Made by a program: the position numbers and the translations under genes. Under the pieces are notes generated by a model that saw nothing but the letters and a program-made list of their open reading frames with translations, made no database searches and was not told the origin of the DNA. Below are positions 25,351 through 36,431 of a stretch of 64,000 nt of DNA, piece by piece (position 1 is the first letter of the stretch; each line of letters starts with the position of its first letter). The DNA lies in assembly GCA_034766995.1 (NCBI GenBank), contig CM068315.1, positions 16,276,510 to 16,340,509 of the forward strand, in the 5' to 3' direction. Source of the DNA: Acanthacorydalis orientalis (Eukaryota > Arthropoda > Insecta > Megaloptera > Corydalidae).

Positions 25351-25912
25351 TTAGTTTGGTAGAAAAATCATTTCGGTTTATGACCTTCAAATTCATATAC
25401 ATTTACAGTTTTTTTTGATTTTCCTAGCTGTTTAAGTGGTTCAGAACTGTTTAATGACTGTTTAATGATACAAGATCTCGTATTGTTTATGTGGTTCTGA
25501 TTCAACTAACGTCTTCAATTGGTCGTTATGAACTAAAGAAGGACGTTCGCGACTTTCTTCATCTTCAATGCTCTCGTCACCAGCATGCAATTTTTGAAAC
25601 CACCATTGCACCGTACGTTTCTCAACAGTATCCACACTAAAAGCATTTAGTTTACGAGCAGTTTCTATTGTTTTACCACCCGTCATGAACTCATAAAAAT
25701 GCTCATACTTGCTTCTTTCCAATCTTTAATTCAATATCCCAATTTGAGGTAAAATTTATATGAAAAGTAAAGTCAATGTTACCAAAATACATACAGAAAA
25801 ATTAACTTTAAACGATATTAACATAAACACGATGAACTGACATTATCATTGAAAAAAATTAAGGTAAGAAGTCAGAAAACAAAAACCGCAATTATTTTCC
25901 TAATATCTTTAA
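25351..25912 (-). mobile_element. mariner L1 deletion derivative, copy C
   Basis: About 562 bp. The low-coordinate end is TTAGTTTGGTAGAAAAATCA preceded by TA (25349-25350). The other end, on the minus strand, reads AGGAAAATAATTGCGGTTTT after a few degraded bases. It carries the N-terminal coding region on the minus strand and no catalytic domain. The junction near CTAGGAAAATCAAAAAAA keeps slightly more of the transposase than copies A, B and G and resembles copy E. Confidence 0.9.
25462..25722 (-). CDS. 86-codon open frame encoding a mariner N-terminal HTH
   Basis: An uninterrupted frame inside copy C that starts at the position expected for the transposase start (MERSKYEHFYEFM). Residues 1 to about 50 cover the first helix-turn-helix, with ETARKLNAF and KRTVQWWFQKLHAGDES. 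Residues 51-75 are the linker: a degenerate ERPS in place of GRPS, then HNDQLKTLVESEP. After residue 75 the frame departs from the family (a frameshift before the second helix-turn-helix) and stops. Family members bind their own TIRs through the two HTH motifs, so this product would have at most half of the DNA-binding domain and no catalytic residues. It is most likely a chance survivor in a decayed element. Nothing shows that it is expressed. Confidence 0.4.
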   Translation of the reverse strand: MERSKYEHFYEFMTGGKTIETARKLNAFSVDTVEKRTVQWWFQKLHAGDESIEDEESRERPSLVHNDQLKTLVESEPHKQYEILYH

Positions 25913-27979
25913 TTTAAATTAAAATGTATTAAATTTTAGAATGAGCGACTTTTTTAAATATATCTTTCCAAAAAAATAATATCAATGAAAATATCAGTTA
26001 AATTAATTTAGTTTTATTTTCCAAATTTTTTTTTGAAAATTTAGACTAATAATCTTCTATTACATAATATAACATTAAATACTTTATTAATTATAATACG
26101 ATTCAACTAAAATTTTATTATTTTTTTAGATGTGTATATAAGTGTATACAAACAGATATAACTCCCTAATCAGGAAAGGCCCTAAGACTAGGCAAACAAA
26201 ATAATAGTTTTTTTTTACTATTCAAAATATCAATATTAGCCCTTAAATTACAGCTACCAGAATCATCTGTTTCTTTGTTCAGATGTACCCTGTAGAGCCA
26301 ACTACCTTATTTGTGTGTGTGTAAGATAGAGAAAAGTATAATAATCTATCGGAATTTTAATATTCTGTGTTTCAAATTAGAGATGATTTTATTTTGATAA
26401 TAGCCGTCTTACATTTTACTAATTTTGCTTTGATCGAATCATTTCATATAACATAATGGTTACTTTCAACAAGCGTCTTAAATTTTAAATAAATTAAATT
26501 ACTAACAATTTTTTTAATTATTACAATGCACGAGCTGCAATCTTTTTTTTAAGAAAAGCTCATCTAGTATAAGTTTTTGAATATATCCATGTCATTTATT
26601 GTTAATTTCTACAATATAAATGATACATTTAAGAAAAGAAGCTGAAAATATCTCATAACTCTTAAAATATCTAAACTGTTTTAATTTAAATTTCAATTAT
26701 TAGTTTTCTATATCAGTTATCTTCACTGAGGATTAAACTATAGCAATATTCTAAAAAAATAACTTTTTATCAGAAAATATCATAACAAATATGAAAATTG
26801 AATAGAATTTAATTCGAAAAAGATATTTTTTTATTTAGATTTATGAATGATTGAATACAGAATTCCAAAAAATATTTTTATTAAAACCAACTTGCTCGGT
26901 CTATTGTCGAATTAAACAGAGAAAGAAACAAAGATATGCGAATAAATTATAACGAATTAATGTTTATAATATTCCAGGCACGATTACCATATTTGAATGT
27001 TTTTAATAAAAATAATGTTCCCGATTACAAGAATGTAATATATTATGTATATGCTTTGATTTATATGCTTGTGTTGTTTGTATGGCGTTTAAGCTTTTAT
27101 ATGTAACGTATCATTTTTTAATTAAATCATACCGGAAACAATATTAAATATTTATGCGGATGTGTGTTCGAGTTTATATATATAAATTTCGTATACGATA
27201 TAAATTAACTTAATCTTAAATCAAGTAGAAATTAAATGAACGTAACGAATTATAAATCCCTCGCATATATTTTATTTGATTTATTAGGAGTATGTGTTTC
27301 TCGAACAGTTTTTTTTTGTGATCGATGTGTACGATTAGAGGGGAAAAAACATTAGAAAAAGGAAAAGAAAAAAGTAACATATTATTGTATGTTTGTATAA
27401 TTGCCACATATTTCAGAATCGCCTCTCAAATCTCGTACGACCCGTGAATGAGCACTCGACAAAACTGATGCGCTTGTATGCATGAATAAGAAAGCACTAG
27501 ACTATGCTGAAGGATAAAATTGTCACTATATTTCACATATTACAATACCTATGTATGAACTACCGATCAAGTAAACATTGGAAAATATTGAATACCTAGT
27601 TCAATCACGAATGTATGATTCTATTCGTTCAGTTTTTTTAATAATATAAAAAAAATATACTTTGTTGCATCCCTCGGGCGTTGGTTGCAAGGACAGTTCC
27701 CTTTGGTGCCCGATGGTTGATTTAGATGACAGATTTACAGCCGCTATCACTAGGGTACATTTATACTTTATCCAAAAGTATCACTTTTATTTATTCGAAT
27801 TAAAACCGGCTGGGCTTTAATTCGTAAATTAAAGATAACGTGATGAATTCAAAATATAAATTAATTTATTGATTTCTTCTACAATGATTTTTATTATAAA
27901 TAAAAGTTAATTACGCGAAGCTATTATGGAGCGAATTGATACAACAGATGTTGATCAACATGAATGATCTACATATGTA
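25913..27979. other. AT-rich noncoding DNA with one GC-richer patch
   Basis: No gene or transposon recognised. A compact GC-richer patch at about 27660-27780 contains TCGGGCGTTGGTTGCAAGGA and CAGCCGCTATCACTAGGGTA. It stands out against its flanks and may be a conserved noncoding element. Confidence 0.5.
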
Positions 27980-28395
27980 TTACGTTGGTGCAAAATAATT
28001 GCGGCTTTTATGAATCGAGTATGAAGATGCATATGTCAGTTCAAAATTATATGTATAAATCAAAATAAATACAATTGGCTTGCATATATTTCTCACAACG
28101 GGAAACAAGTTTGTTTATTCCTATAAGATAGAATTCTGGAGTCCTGATATTAGCTAATTCATAGAAAGCACGTTGAACTGATGCTTGATCTTCGAAAACC
28201 TTCTCTCGTAGAAAATTACTCAATGTTAACAAAAATTATTATCTGTCGGAGACAGGTCCGGAGAATAAGGTGGCAGAGGTAGGGTTTCATAAACCAGTTC
28301 ATTTAGTAAGTCATTCGTGGGACGTGTGGTCGGCCGATGTAATGAAGGAGAATTGATCCTCTTCGATTGACTAATGCTGGCCGTAAACAATGCAA
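27980..28395 (-). mobile_element. mariner L6, 3'-end fragment
   Basis: The low-coordinate end is a mariner TIR, TTACGTTGGTGCAAAATAAT, preceded by TA (27978-27979). It differs from L1 ends, which lack GTGCAAAA. On the minus strand it encodes the C-terminal part of a transposase in broken frames: LPPYSPDLSPTDNNF, then a 61-codon piece (28047-28232) with REKVFEDQASVQRAFYEL, then INKLVSR. The third catalytic Asp (SPTD) is retained. Upstream sequence stops at about 28395, so the first two-thirds of the element is missing. Confidence 0.82.
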
Positions 28396-28484
28396 ATTCT
28401 CATGCATATTAATTAAAAAATATTATAATTTAAAAGAGTTATAATTGATAAAAGTACCTAACTAGTTTCCATAGCTAATATATA

Positions 28485-29055
28485 TTAGGTTGGTAAAAGA
28501 ATAATTGCGGTTTTTGTTTCCTGAATTTTAATCTTAATTTAATTCAATGAAGGTATCATTTAATCGTGTTCACTTCAGTATTATTTTAAAGTATTGTTTT
28601 CAGTCTGTATTTTGGTAATATTGGCTTTGGTTTTATTTTTAATTTTGCTTCAAATTGGGCTATTCAATTAAACATAGAAAAGAAGCAAAGAAAAGTATTT
28701 TTTTTTGTTTAAGTTCAAAATGAATGGTAAAACAGCAAAAACTGCTTGAAACTAACCGATACTTTTGGTGTATGTACTGTTGATAACATACGGTACAATG
28801 GTTGTGCTAAACATTTGGTGCTGGGGACGAGAGTCTTGTAAATGAAAAAGAATATGGGAATTTTTCTTCAGTTTGTAACGACCAACTGAAGGTGTTAGTT
28901 GAATCAGAACTACGCACAATTATTCGAGAGCTTACACAAAAATTTGGTATTAGTCATCCAATAGTCCTGGACCACGTAAATCAGCAAGTAAAATCAAAAA
29001 ATCTTAAGAAATAGGGGTCGCATGAATTAATAAAACCGAAATTATTTTTCTACTA

Positions 29056-29061
<6 letters not shown>
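28485..29061 (+). mobile_element. mariner L1 deletion derivative, copy D
   Basis: 577 bp, flanked by TA (28483-28484 and 29062-29063). It starts TTAGGTTGGTAAAAGAATAA and ends with the inverted form. N-terminal transposase sequence is recognisable in broken frames (about 28675-28990). Unlike the other derivatives, its deletion begins further into the gene: after AAATCAAAAAATCTTAAGAA it keeps sequence matching the region after the second HTH (corresponding to WVPHEL) before jumping to the 3' end. This makes a third independent junction class. Confidence 0.9.

Positions 29062-29101
<40 letters not shown>
29061..29101. repeat. (AT)n microsatellite abutting mariner copy D
   Basis: Pure AT dinucleotides begin at the TA target site of copy D. 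This fits insertion into, or expansion from, a TA-rich target. Confidence 0.9.
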
Positions 29102-29104
<3 letters not shown>

Positions 29105-30190
29105 ATGTTTGTGTAGTAAAGTATAATACTCTATTTACCTTTTAATGTTCTGTGTTCTAAATCAGAGATGATTTCATTTCGTTAATCATTGTCTTACATT
29201 TTACCACTTTTGTTTCGATCGGGTCATTTCATTTAACTTAATGGTTACTTTCAACCATGTACACAGAAAAATAATAGCACCGGCACCGAAACATGCGACG
29301 TCATTTCTATTACACGTCTGTATTCGACCTGTACAAAAATTAAATTTGTAAATCTTGAGCGTAAGCCCGTCTCCGCTTAATGATCGTCGCGTATCTTCAA
29401 AAATATTTGTAATCATAATAAATTTGAGAAGAAATTGGATCACGTCATGAAATAACAGTACTGGAGTTTACCTTTGAGTTTTCATAAAAATGTACAACGG
29501 AACTAATTTCGTAAATTAATTTAAGCTTAAACCCCAATTCGCCTTAAACAACGGAACACGTGTTTCTCGGAACGGCAGCAAATTGAAAAACAGAAAAATG
29601 AGACAGAACTGAGAAATCTCATCTCGAAAAATATCACATCCGTGCGGCTTGACAAACGGGTATTACAACAGTGAATCAAGAGCATACGTAGAGCGCTATT
29701 TGCAGGAAACTGATTGCACAGAGGTGTATTGTCTATATTAAAATGAGCTCGAGCTTATCTGAGTGAGACGAGACGATGAGATTTTTTCAGATAGTGCACG
29801 TTTGATTAAAATCGAGCATACGGCGCATACACGTTCGCTCAACTTAAATTATCATGCTTTTTGCATTATTCTCTACTCGTTTTAGTTTTTATAAACTTGT
29901 TTTTTATTTTCCTATTTTGTTTACATCAGTCAAAAATAATAAGTAATCAACCTTGAAATATTTTAGAGTATTTTTTTTTTCTTAGTTTCCCTTTATATAT
30001 ATATATATATATATAATATTTATAAATAAAACAATTAAATTGATATTCTATGAGAACTCCATGAGAAACTCCATCAGAAAAATCTTTATTCAGTAATTAT
30101 TAATATCTTTATTCACATTCTCTTTAAAAGTTCTGAGATTAAAAAATATAAATGTGCTGATTTCAAAATTTAGAATAATTCTGTTTTTAA
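29102..30190. other. noncoding DNA with a CpG-richer island
   Basis: The stretch at about 29230-29880 is richer in CG dinucleotides than its surroundings, for example TAAGCCCGTCTCCGCTTAAT near 29363. It includes an 80-codon minus-strand frame (29201-29443) that I do not recognise. An (AT)n tract lies at about 29996-30016. No gene is called. Confidence 0.45.
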
Positions 30191-30996
30191 CCCTTTGACT
30201 GCAGAAAGCTTCAGATTTAAACGCTCTGTGTTTACAGCACGCGGTTTGAAGTTACGATTACTGCAGACAGAATACTTTTTCGTGTACATACGGTACACTA
30301 AAAAGAATTCTCTCGATAGAATATACGATTCTATCGAGATTCTGATTGATTATACAACTTGATTGTGCAACTAATTATTATTTTATTTCTTTATTTATAT
30401 TATACTACTCATGTACATATAATAAATCACATAATATATTTTCATTTTTCTCAAACTTATATTTTTTTAAGATTAAAGTTTAAAAACGCCATCACTTGAA
30501 CATTACAATCAGTCTGAATCCAATCAAGCTTAAGAAATAAAATAAAAAAATTGTAATATTGTAAATTTATATTTTAAGCAATAAAATGTTCATTTTTAAA
30601 TCACATAAATAATTTATATATACATATAATTAAAATAATGCATTTCAACTCCATTAAAATTAATAATTCATTTGGGTGTGGTAAGTCTCAAAACAATTAT
30701 CATTGGACATACCGACGTCTCATTTTTTACATTTGTATCATGGATCAGTCCGTTTCTTATGTTTTGCGCATACAATGTATTTGCTTTTGTGAAATTTTCT
30801 TTATTATAATTGGTAAGGAACTTCAGTATATGTGTCCATCTTAAACAATAAATTTTGTTTTTGTCGTGTGTATTAAGTGGAAACAACACCCAAACGTATA
30901 TGCGCGTCCATAGTACGCATTAATAGCCTCTATCGGACGCATATGTGCGTTCACAGTCCACGCTGATAGCTTTTGATTTCGATAGCATTCAAAGGG
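30191..30996. mobile_element. piggyBac-type non-autonomous element (TTAA target)
   Basis: 806 bp segment bounded exactly by TTAA on both sides (30187-30190 and 30997-31000). The ends are CCCTTTGACTGC on the left and GCATTCAAAGGG on the right, an inverted repeat with one mismatch in 12. A TTAA duplication plus ends starting CCCTTTG fit piggyBac-like elements. The interior holds a perfect 12 bp inverted repeat (see 30311-30339) and diverged subterminal repeats of ATATGCG(C)GTCC near 30900 and 30940. A 73-codon minus-strand frame (30668-30889) shows no piggyBac transposase motif I can identify. It is probably a non-autonomous derivative. Confidence 0.68.
30311..30339. repeat. perfect 12 bp inverted repeat inside the TTAA element
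   Basis: TCTCGATAGAAT (30311-30322) is followed after 5 bases by its exact inverse, ATTCTATCGAGA (30328-30339). It could form a hairpin or be a protein-binding palindrome near the end of the element. Confidence 0.85.
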
Positions 30997-31259
30997 TTAA
31001 TGTTCTTATAAGTTTTAGATTCTATTAACATTTAAAAGTTATTTAAATAATAAATAGTTGATTTAATGTTAGATCAGATTTACTAAATACGAATAGTAGT
31101 AGTATTATAGATCGAAATTATTAAACAAGTTAATTGGCCTAACAGGATTTTCAAAGATAAATTACTATAAAAAAATAATATTTTAATATTAAAAAATAAA
31201 CTGAACATCAACTACATTAAATTATTTAACTACATTTTCACATAAACAACTCAGCTTGT

Positions 31260-31546
31260 TTATTTTCACAAATTAATCCTTTTTTCACTCTACAAACCAT
31301 ATAAACTTTTTTCTAGTAAAAAATGTTCAGTAAATCATTATTGATTGTTGATTATGTATATTTCGATAACAATGCTATAGTTTTCAAATGTTTTTGTAGC
31401 TTTGCTCTCTGATAATGACGACATCGCCATCAAAATGGCAATAAATAACAATAAAAATGATCAATAATAAGTTATTGAACATTTTTGACCAGAACATTTT
31501 TTTGTGGTTTGTAGAGTGAAAAATAAATTCATTTGTAAAAATGAAT
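31260..31546. repeat. best-preserved copy of the long-TIR MITE family
   Basis: About 290 bp with both ends present. The left end has TTTTTTCACTCTACAAACCA, then TTCTAGTAAAAAATGTTCAG and TAAATCATTATTGATTG. The right end has the inverse: AATGATCAATAATAAGTTAT, then TGAACATTTTTGACCAGAAC and GTGGTTTGTAGAGTGAAAAA. The arms are about 85 bp. There is no coding capacity. Related copies lie at 5698, 18225, 23015, 34483, 43403, 48177 and 51585. Confidence 0.72.
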
Positions 31547-33569
31547 TTAGCCATCGTCAGAACTACATTGTCAACGTGTTTAAAAAAGGATGAGTCCTGC
31601 TGTGAAACTCTTAAATATAATACATTATAAACAAAATAGAAATTCTATTTTAATTTCATTGATAAACATACTTCCAATAGACTATTTACTCGTATAAATG
31701 TGTTTATCTATTATAATTTTATAATTTTCAAATACATATGTATTTTTCTGTCTAACATGAAATTCTGTTTATAAAACAATCTTGTTTATTTGTGAAAATA
31801 AAACTTCATTAAGCGGATCTTTATTATTAGGAAGATAATCGTGAAATGAGTAGAAAAAAAAAGAATATATGAAAACTCGGGAAATGTTTCAGCGCAATAT
31901 GCAAGTTATCGTGCTATAACTGCGTTCAAACGCGTCTATGTTGAAAGTCTAATAAGCTTCGATTTAAAGGTGATGTGTGTCACTAGGTCTGATTTGCATT
32001 TAAAACATTGTTCGTCAGTTCAATATACTTCCCTAAATCCCCAATAACTAACTAAATAACTCAATATACTTACTATTTAGTAAATAAATTTTCTAATTAT
32101 TTATTCTATCTATTTATTTAATGTATTGATTTATTACAATTATAGTTTTTTTAGTATTGGGGCTAAATCAACTTTGATAAATACCTTCTCACTCCTCACT
32201 AATCGCACTGATTTTCTGATCAAAAATGTTCCATTTTTAATTAGTTATTATTAAGATTTTTACTTATACGCATTTTAACGATGATAAACATCAAGAGCAT
32301 TAAGTTTTAATCGACAAATAAATGTATCCTTAAGATAGTTCAGTACTGAAATAAAATAAAAAATATATAAAATTCATTTACTTAATTAAAAAAATTATTT
32401 GTATCTAATTTAAATTTCAATATGAACGTTAAAATTACTATTTGCTGAAGGATTTCTCTAAACTGTATATTTTTTCTTTTTCTGACTTAATGTCTGTTGC
32501 AATAATATTTAAGGATCTTTATTGTACTTTTCTCTGTACCTGATGTTCATTGTTAATACGAATCCTTGATGTCATGTGTGACTTCATTGCTTCTATGATT
32601 AGTTTCGATTTTGTTAGCTTTAGATAGATTTTCAATTACAGTTTGAGATCTACTTGAAGATGACGAAACTCGAATGAACGAACTGTCGCTAACTTGCAGA
32701 ACTAAGATATTTTAAAATTTATGCAGTTTATTGTATTATACCTTACTCTGAAGTCGACTTGGTGCTTGAATACTTTCTCCATTATTTTCAAATGATCTTT
32801 CCTGGCTATGATATAACGTTTGAATAAATAAACTTACTAGGTTTCAATAAAATTCTGTTTTGTAACATACTTTACCTTTGCTCCCTGACGATAATGGTAA
32901 TATTAATAAAATGTGCATAGGACAAAATAAAAAATTATCAATATTCATTTATAAAACAAAATTCATTAAAAACTTTTTAAAAATTTTTAGGATGAAAAAC
33001 TTTTCATTTGTAATAATGTAAGATATTTATTATTAGAATTAAATAGAAAATGAGATTACTCAAAATAACTTTATTATTATTTAGAAAATTAATTACTTAT
33101 TTACTAAATATTTTCATTTTTCAATTTTAACATTTTTATTTATTAGATGTGTAAAATTTTAATTCCTTATATACACTTCGTCAATCAAAATTTTTATATT
33201 ATGTATTGAGTTTTTTGAAAAAAACAATTATGAACTACAGAATAGTAACTGTTTTAGTTAATAATGTATTTTTCACAACTATTTTATTGATGTAAGAATA
33301 AAAAAAGGCAATATAATTGTTCATACCTTACAATTTGTATTATATTTGCATTTTCCGTTATCTATTGCATTTAACTTTCTATATATAAGAAATATGAGAA
33401 ATGAAAATAAAAACTAATATTTCTATTAGATATTGATATTCAAATGTAGTTTTAAACACACATACACGAGTGTATATATATATACAGTATGTATATATAT
33501 ATATATACAGTATATGTATATATATATATATATATACAGTATATGTATATATATATATATATATACATA

Positions 33570-33615
<46 letters not shown>

Positions 33616-34482
33616 TGTATGTTCACAGGGATGTATGCTTCCGTCCTAAATATAAAACACAAAGTAGAAACACTCACTTTGATTATTATTTAAAATTCAT
33701 TACGTCACTGAAAACATAACAGAATCCATTAAACCAAATTGACATTTTCACTCTCACTAAGTACACATTTTTTTCTAATGATACTCCTTTCACTTGTCGT
33801 TCATCCTATCGAATAATGTAAAGACGTTCGACTGTAATTGCTGTGGGTTGTCCTTCGAATGTCACGAGGGTCGTTTGAATGCGTCCCCTTATAGTACAGA
33901 TAGTTAACACAAAACACCTCGCCATACGCGTTGAAGAGTTTACCCACATTTCCATTGCATTTAACGTTAACGATCCAGAATAAAAGGTGAAATTATTATG
34001 AGTGTTGACTTATATTTATATATATATATATATATAATTCGAAGAATGAACTCTTCAGTACACCATTAGATTTTTTGGTATTTATTCATTAAAAAAATCA
34101 AATTCTTTACTTGTTGAAATTATTATATTATTACTGATGTTTTTCAGTCGATGTTGATAAAAAAAAAACAGGAAATTAAATTTAAAGATTAAATTTAAGG
34201 AATAAAATCTGAGGAATAGTATTTGAAAAAAAACTTTCATAGTAAACAAAAATATGTATTCTAGCTGAATCGAATTTGCTTATTTTACAATAATTGTAAT
34301 TGAATAATTTGATATATTGTTTTAACAGTTTGAAAGATTTAATTGCTTGGTATATAATTCTATCTATTAAAAAAGATTTATGTGGAAGGAAAACTTGAAT
34401 ATTGTTCATTATAAGTGTAGGTTTAAATTATTAATCAGCTTAATCATAATGTAGTTTTTACAGTGTGGATAAATACACTTTC
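31547..34482. other. AT-rich noncoding DNA with one CpG-richer patch
   Basis: No gene recognised. A segment near 32610-32715 follows a fair splice acceptor (GATTTTCAATTACAG) but lacks a good donor. A GC-richer patch lies at about 33780-33990, and a short AT tract at 34017-34037. The rest is low-complexity. Confidence 0.5.
33472..33612. repeat. AT microsatellite with higher-order ACAGTATATG units
   Basis: TA dinucleotides interrupted three times by ACAGTATATG/ACAGTATGTA at similar spacing (about 34-36 bases), followed by a pure TA block. The interruptions make it a short higher-order tandem repeat. Tyr/Ile open frames here are repeat artefacts. Confidence 0.9.
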
Positions 34483-34809
34483 AAAAATTAATTACTTTTT
34501 CACTCCATAAACCACATTTTTTTCTGGATAAAATGATTAATAAATAGTTATTGTTCATTTTTTTTTTGCGATTATACGCATTTATATGGCAAAATAAATA
34601 TTTTTAAGAGTTCCAGGGAACAGAAAAACTCTAATCTCAATTTCAAATATCCAAAGTCAAATTTTCTATACCCTACTGCTCTAAATATAATATAAACTTC
34701 ATCGAAATGCGCAGAAGCAATAATCAAAAATTTTAAATAATGATTTATTGTATAATTTTGAGCAGAATAGTTTTTGTTGTATATATAAGGAAAAAATAAT
34801 TCCTTTGTG
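34483..34809. repeat. long-TIR MITE copy, abutted by mariner copy E
   Basis: The left end has TACTTTTTCACTCCATAAAC, then TTCTGGATAAAATGATTAAT. The right arm has AATAATGATTTATTGTATAA and ends near AATAATTCCTTTGTG. The right end is met directly by mariner copy E at 34812, which suggests the mariner inserted at or inside the edge of this older MITE. Confidence 0.5.
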
Positions 34810-34811
34810 TA

Positions 34812-35353
34812 TTAGGTTGGTAAGAAAATAATTGAGGTTTTTGTTTTCTGCTTCCCACCTTATTTTTTTCATTGAAAGTGTCATTTCATCGTGTTCATGT
34901 TAATATCATTTTAAAGTGTATTTTTCGATTTGTATTTTGGTAAAATCGATTTCGGTTTTATTATTATTTTTTCTTGAAAAGAAACAAATAAAAATATTTT
35001 TTGTATGAGTTCAAAACGGATGGTAAAGCAGCAGAAACTGCTTGTAAATTAAACTATGCTTTTGGTGTGGGTGTTGTTAAGAGATGTACGGTGCAATAGT
35101 GGTTCCAAAAAGTTTTTGCTGGAGACGAAAGCCTTGAATATGAAGAAGGTCACGGACGTCCTTCTTCAGTTCGTAACGAGCAACTAAGGCATTAGTTGAA
35201 TCAAAATCACGTACAACAATTCGAGAGATTGCACAAAAATTAGGTTTTAGTCATCCAACACTTCTGAACCACTTAAAACAGCTAGGAAAATCAGAAAAAA
35301 AATATATATGAATTTTAAGGTCATAAAACGCAATTATTTTTCTATCACCCTAA
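34812..35353 (+). mobile_element. mariner L1 deletion derivative, copy E
   Basis: 542 bp, flanked by TA (34810-34811 and 35354-35355). It starts TTAGGTTGGTAAGAAAATAA. It encodes decayed N-terminal HTH sequence (about 34975-35300) and passes into the 3' end at CTAGGAAAATCAGAAAAAAA, a junction like that of copy C. The catalytic domain is absent. Confidence 0.92.
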
Positions 35354-35355
35354 TA

Positions 35356-36345
35356 TTTACTATATAAAATTCATTTTTAATAATTTAAAAATATAATTTA
35401 TTATTAAACAATTCTTCGTTTAAACGCAAAAGGCATTTTTTTATAATTGATGTATTCTTTAGTACATATAGTCATATTTGTCTCTCGATTAATCTCAATT
35501 AATAGTCATCAAATTTTTTTAAATTTTCTAGTCGTACACATACTTTTTTTATAGTTATAATTATTTATAATTAAATATTTAAAAAAATATAATTTCCGCT
35601 TAAAATTTCGAACTGTCTAGACACGAATAATATTTGGTAAATTTAAGTTAAAACTAGGTACTTAATTTTCACAATTAATTTCATTGCCAAAATCGAATCA
35701 AACACCGATAGTAAACACACCGAGTCGAAAGGATTTAAAAAGATAAACAAATCAATTCGAACTCGAATTATTTAAAAAGTGAATAGTTGTTTTTGTACCT
35801 GTTCAGGTATTTTCGAACTCGCACACATGTGTCCGTGCTGATTTATTCGATTCGTTCGTACTGTTTTGATTTATTTGTAATGTTGATTCGGAGCATTCAT
35901 CATGGTCATATAATTCCATGTAATCGTATTTAGATTTGCTCTTTTAAAACCACACGACTGCAAAATAACTCAAAAATGAATTACTGTTGAACGACAGACA
36001 ACGAGATGAAATTTGCCTAACAATTACATTGACAGTGCTAATCTCTTCATCCATGTTAACAGCGCTATCTACCTGAACGGACTGCGTACTATTCTGTTTT
36101 GCAAGGATTACATAAGAGGATTACGCAATGTACGTGTGTGTGTGTCGAGTAGGTAGTTGGTCGATAGGTCGAGGACTAAATTATGCACAACCTGTGTACT
36201 AACTACTTTGGTTTCAGATTATCTTCTCTATTGACTACCGGTTATGAGCTTGTTGCATTTCTATTTAGTGTACTGTGTAAAATAATTTTCTACTCAATCT
36301 TTGATTTGTAAACTTCTGTAAATTTTCAGTAGCCAATTTTTTGAT
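35356..36345. other. noncoding DNA with a GC-richer patch
   Basis: About 35690-36260 is less AT-rich and of higher complexity than its flanks, with CpGs near 35700-35760 and 35810-35860. No open frame or RNA gene is recognised. Confidence 0.45.
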
Positions 36346-36361
36346 ATTGAAGTTTTATCTT

Positions 36362-36416
<55 letters not shown>

Positions 36417-36431
36417 AGATAAAACTTCAAT
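36346..36431. repeat. palindrome: 18 bp perfect arms around a (TA)n core
   Basis: The left arm ATTGAAGTTTTATCTTGA (36346-36363) and right arm TCAAGATAAAACTTCAAT (36414-36431) are exact inverses. The 50 bases between them are G followed by alternating AT, itself self-complementary. The whole 86 bp can fold into one nearly continuous hairpin or cruciform. Confidence 0.95.

Noticed and set aside
32640..32710. Exon candidate after GATTTTCAATTACAG
   Set aside because: No usable donor follows within a sensible distance.
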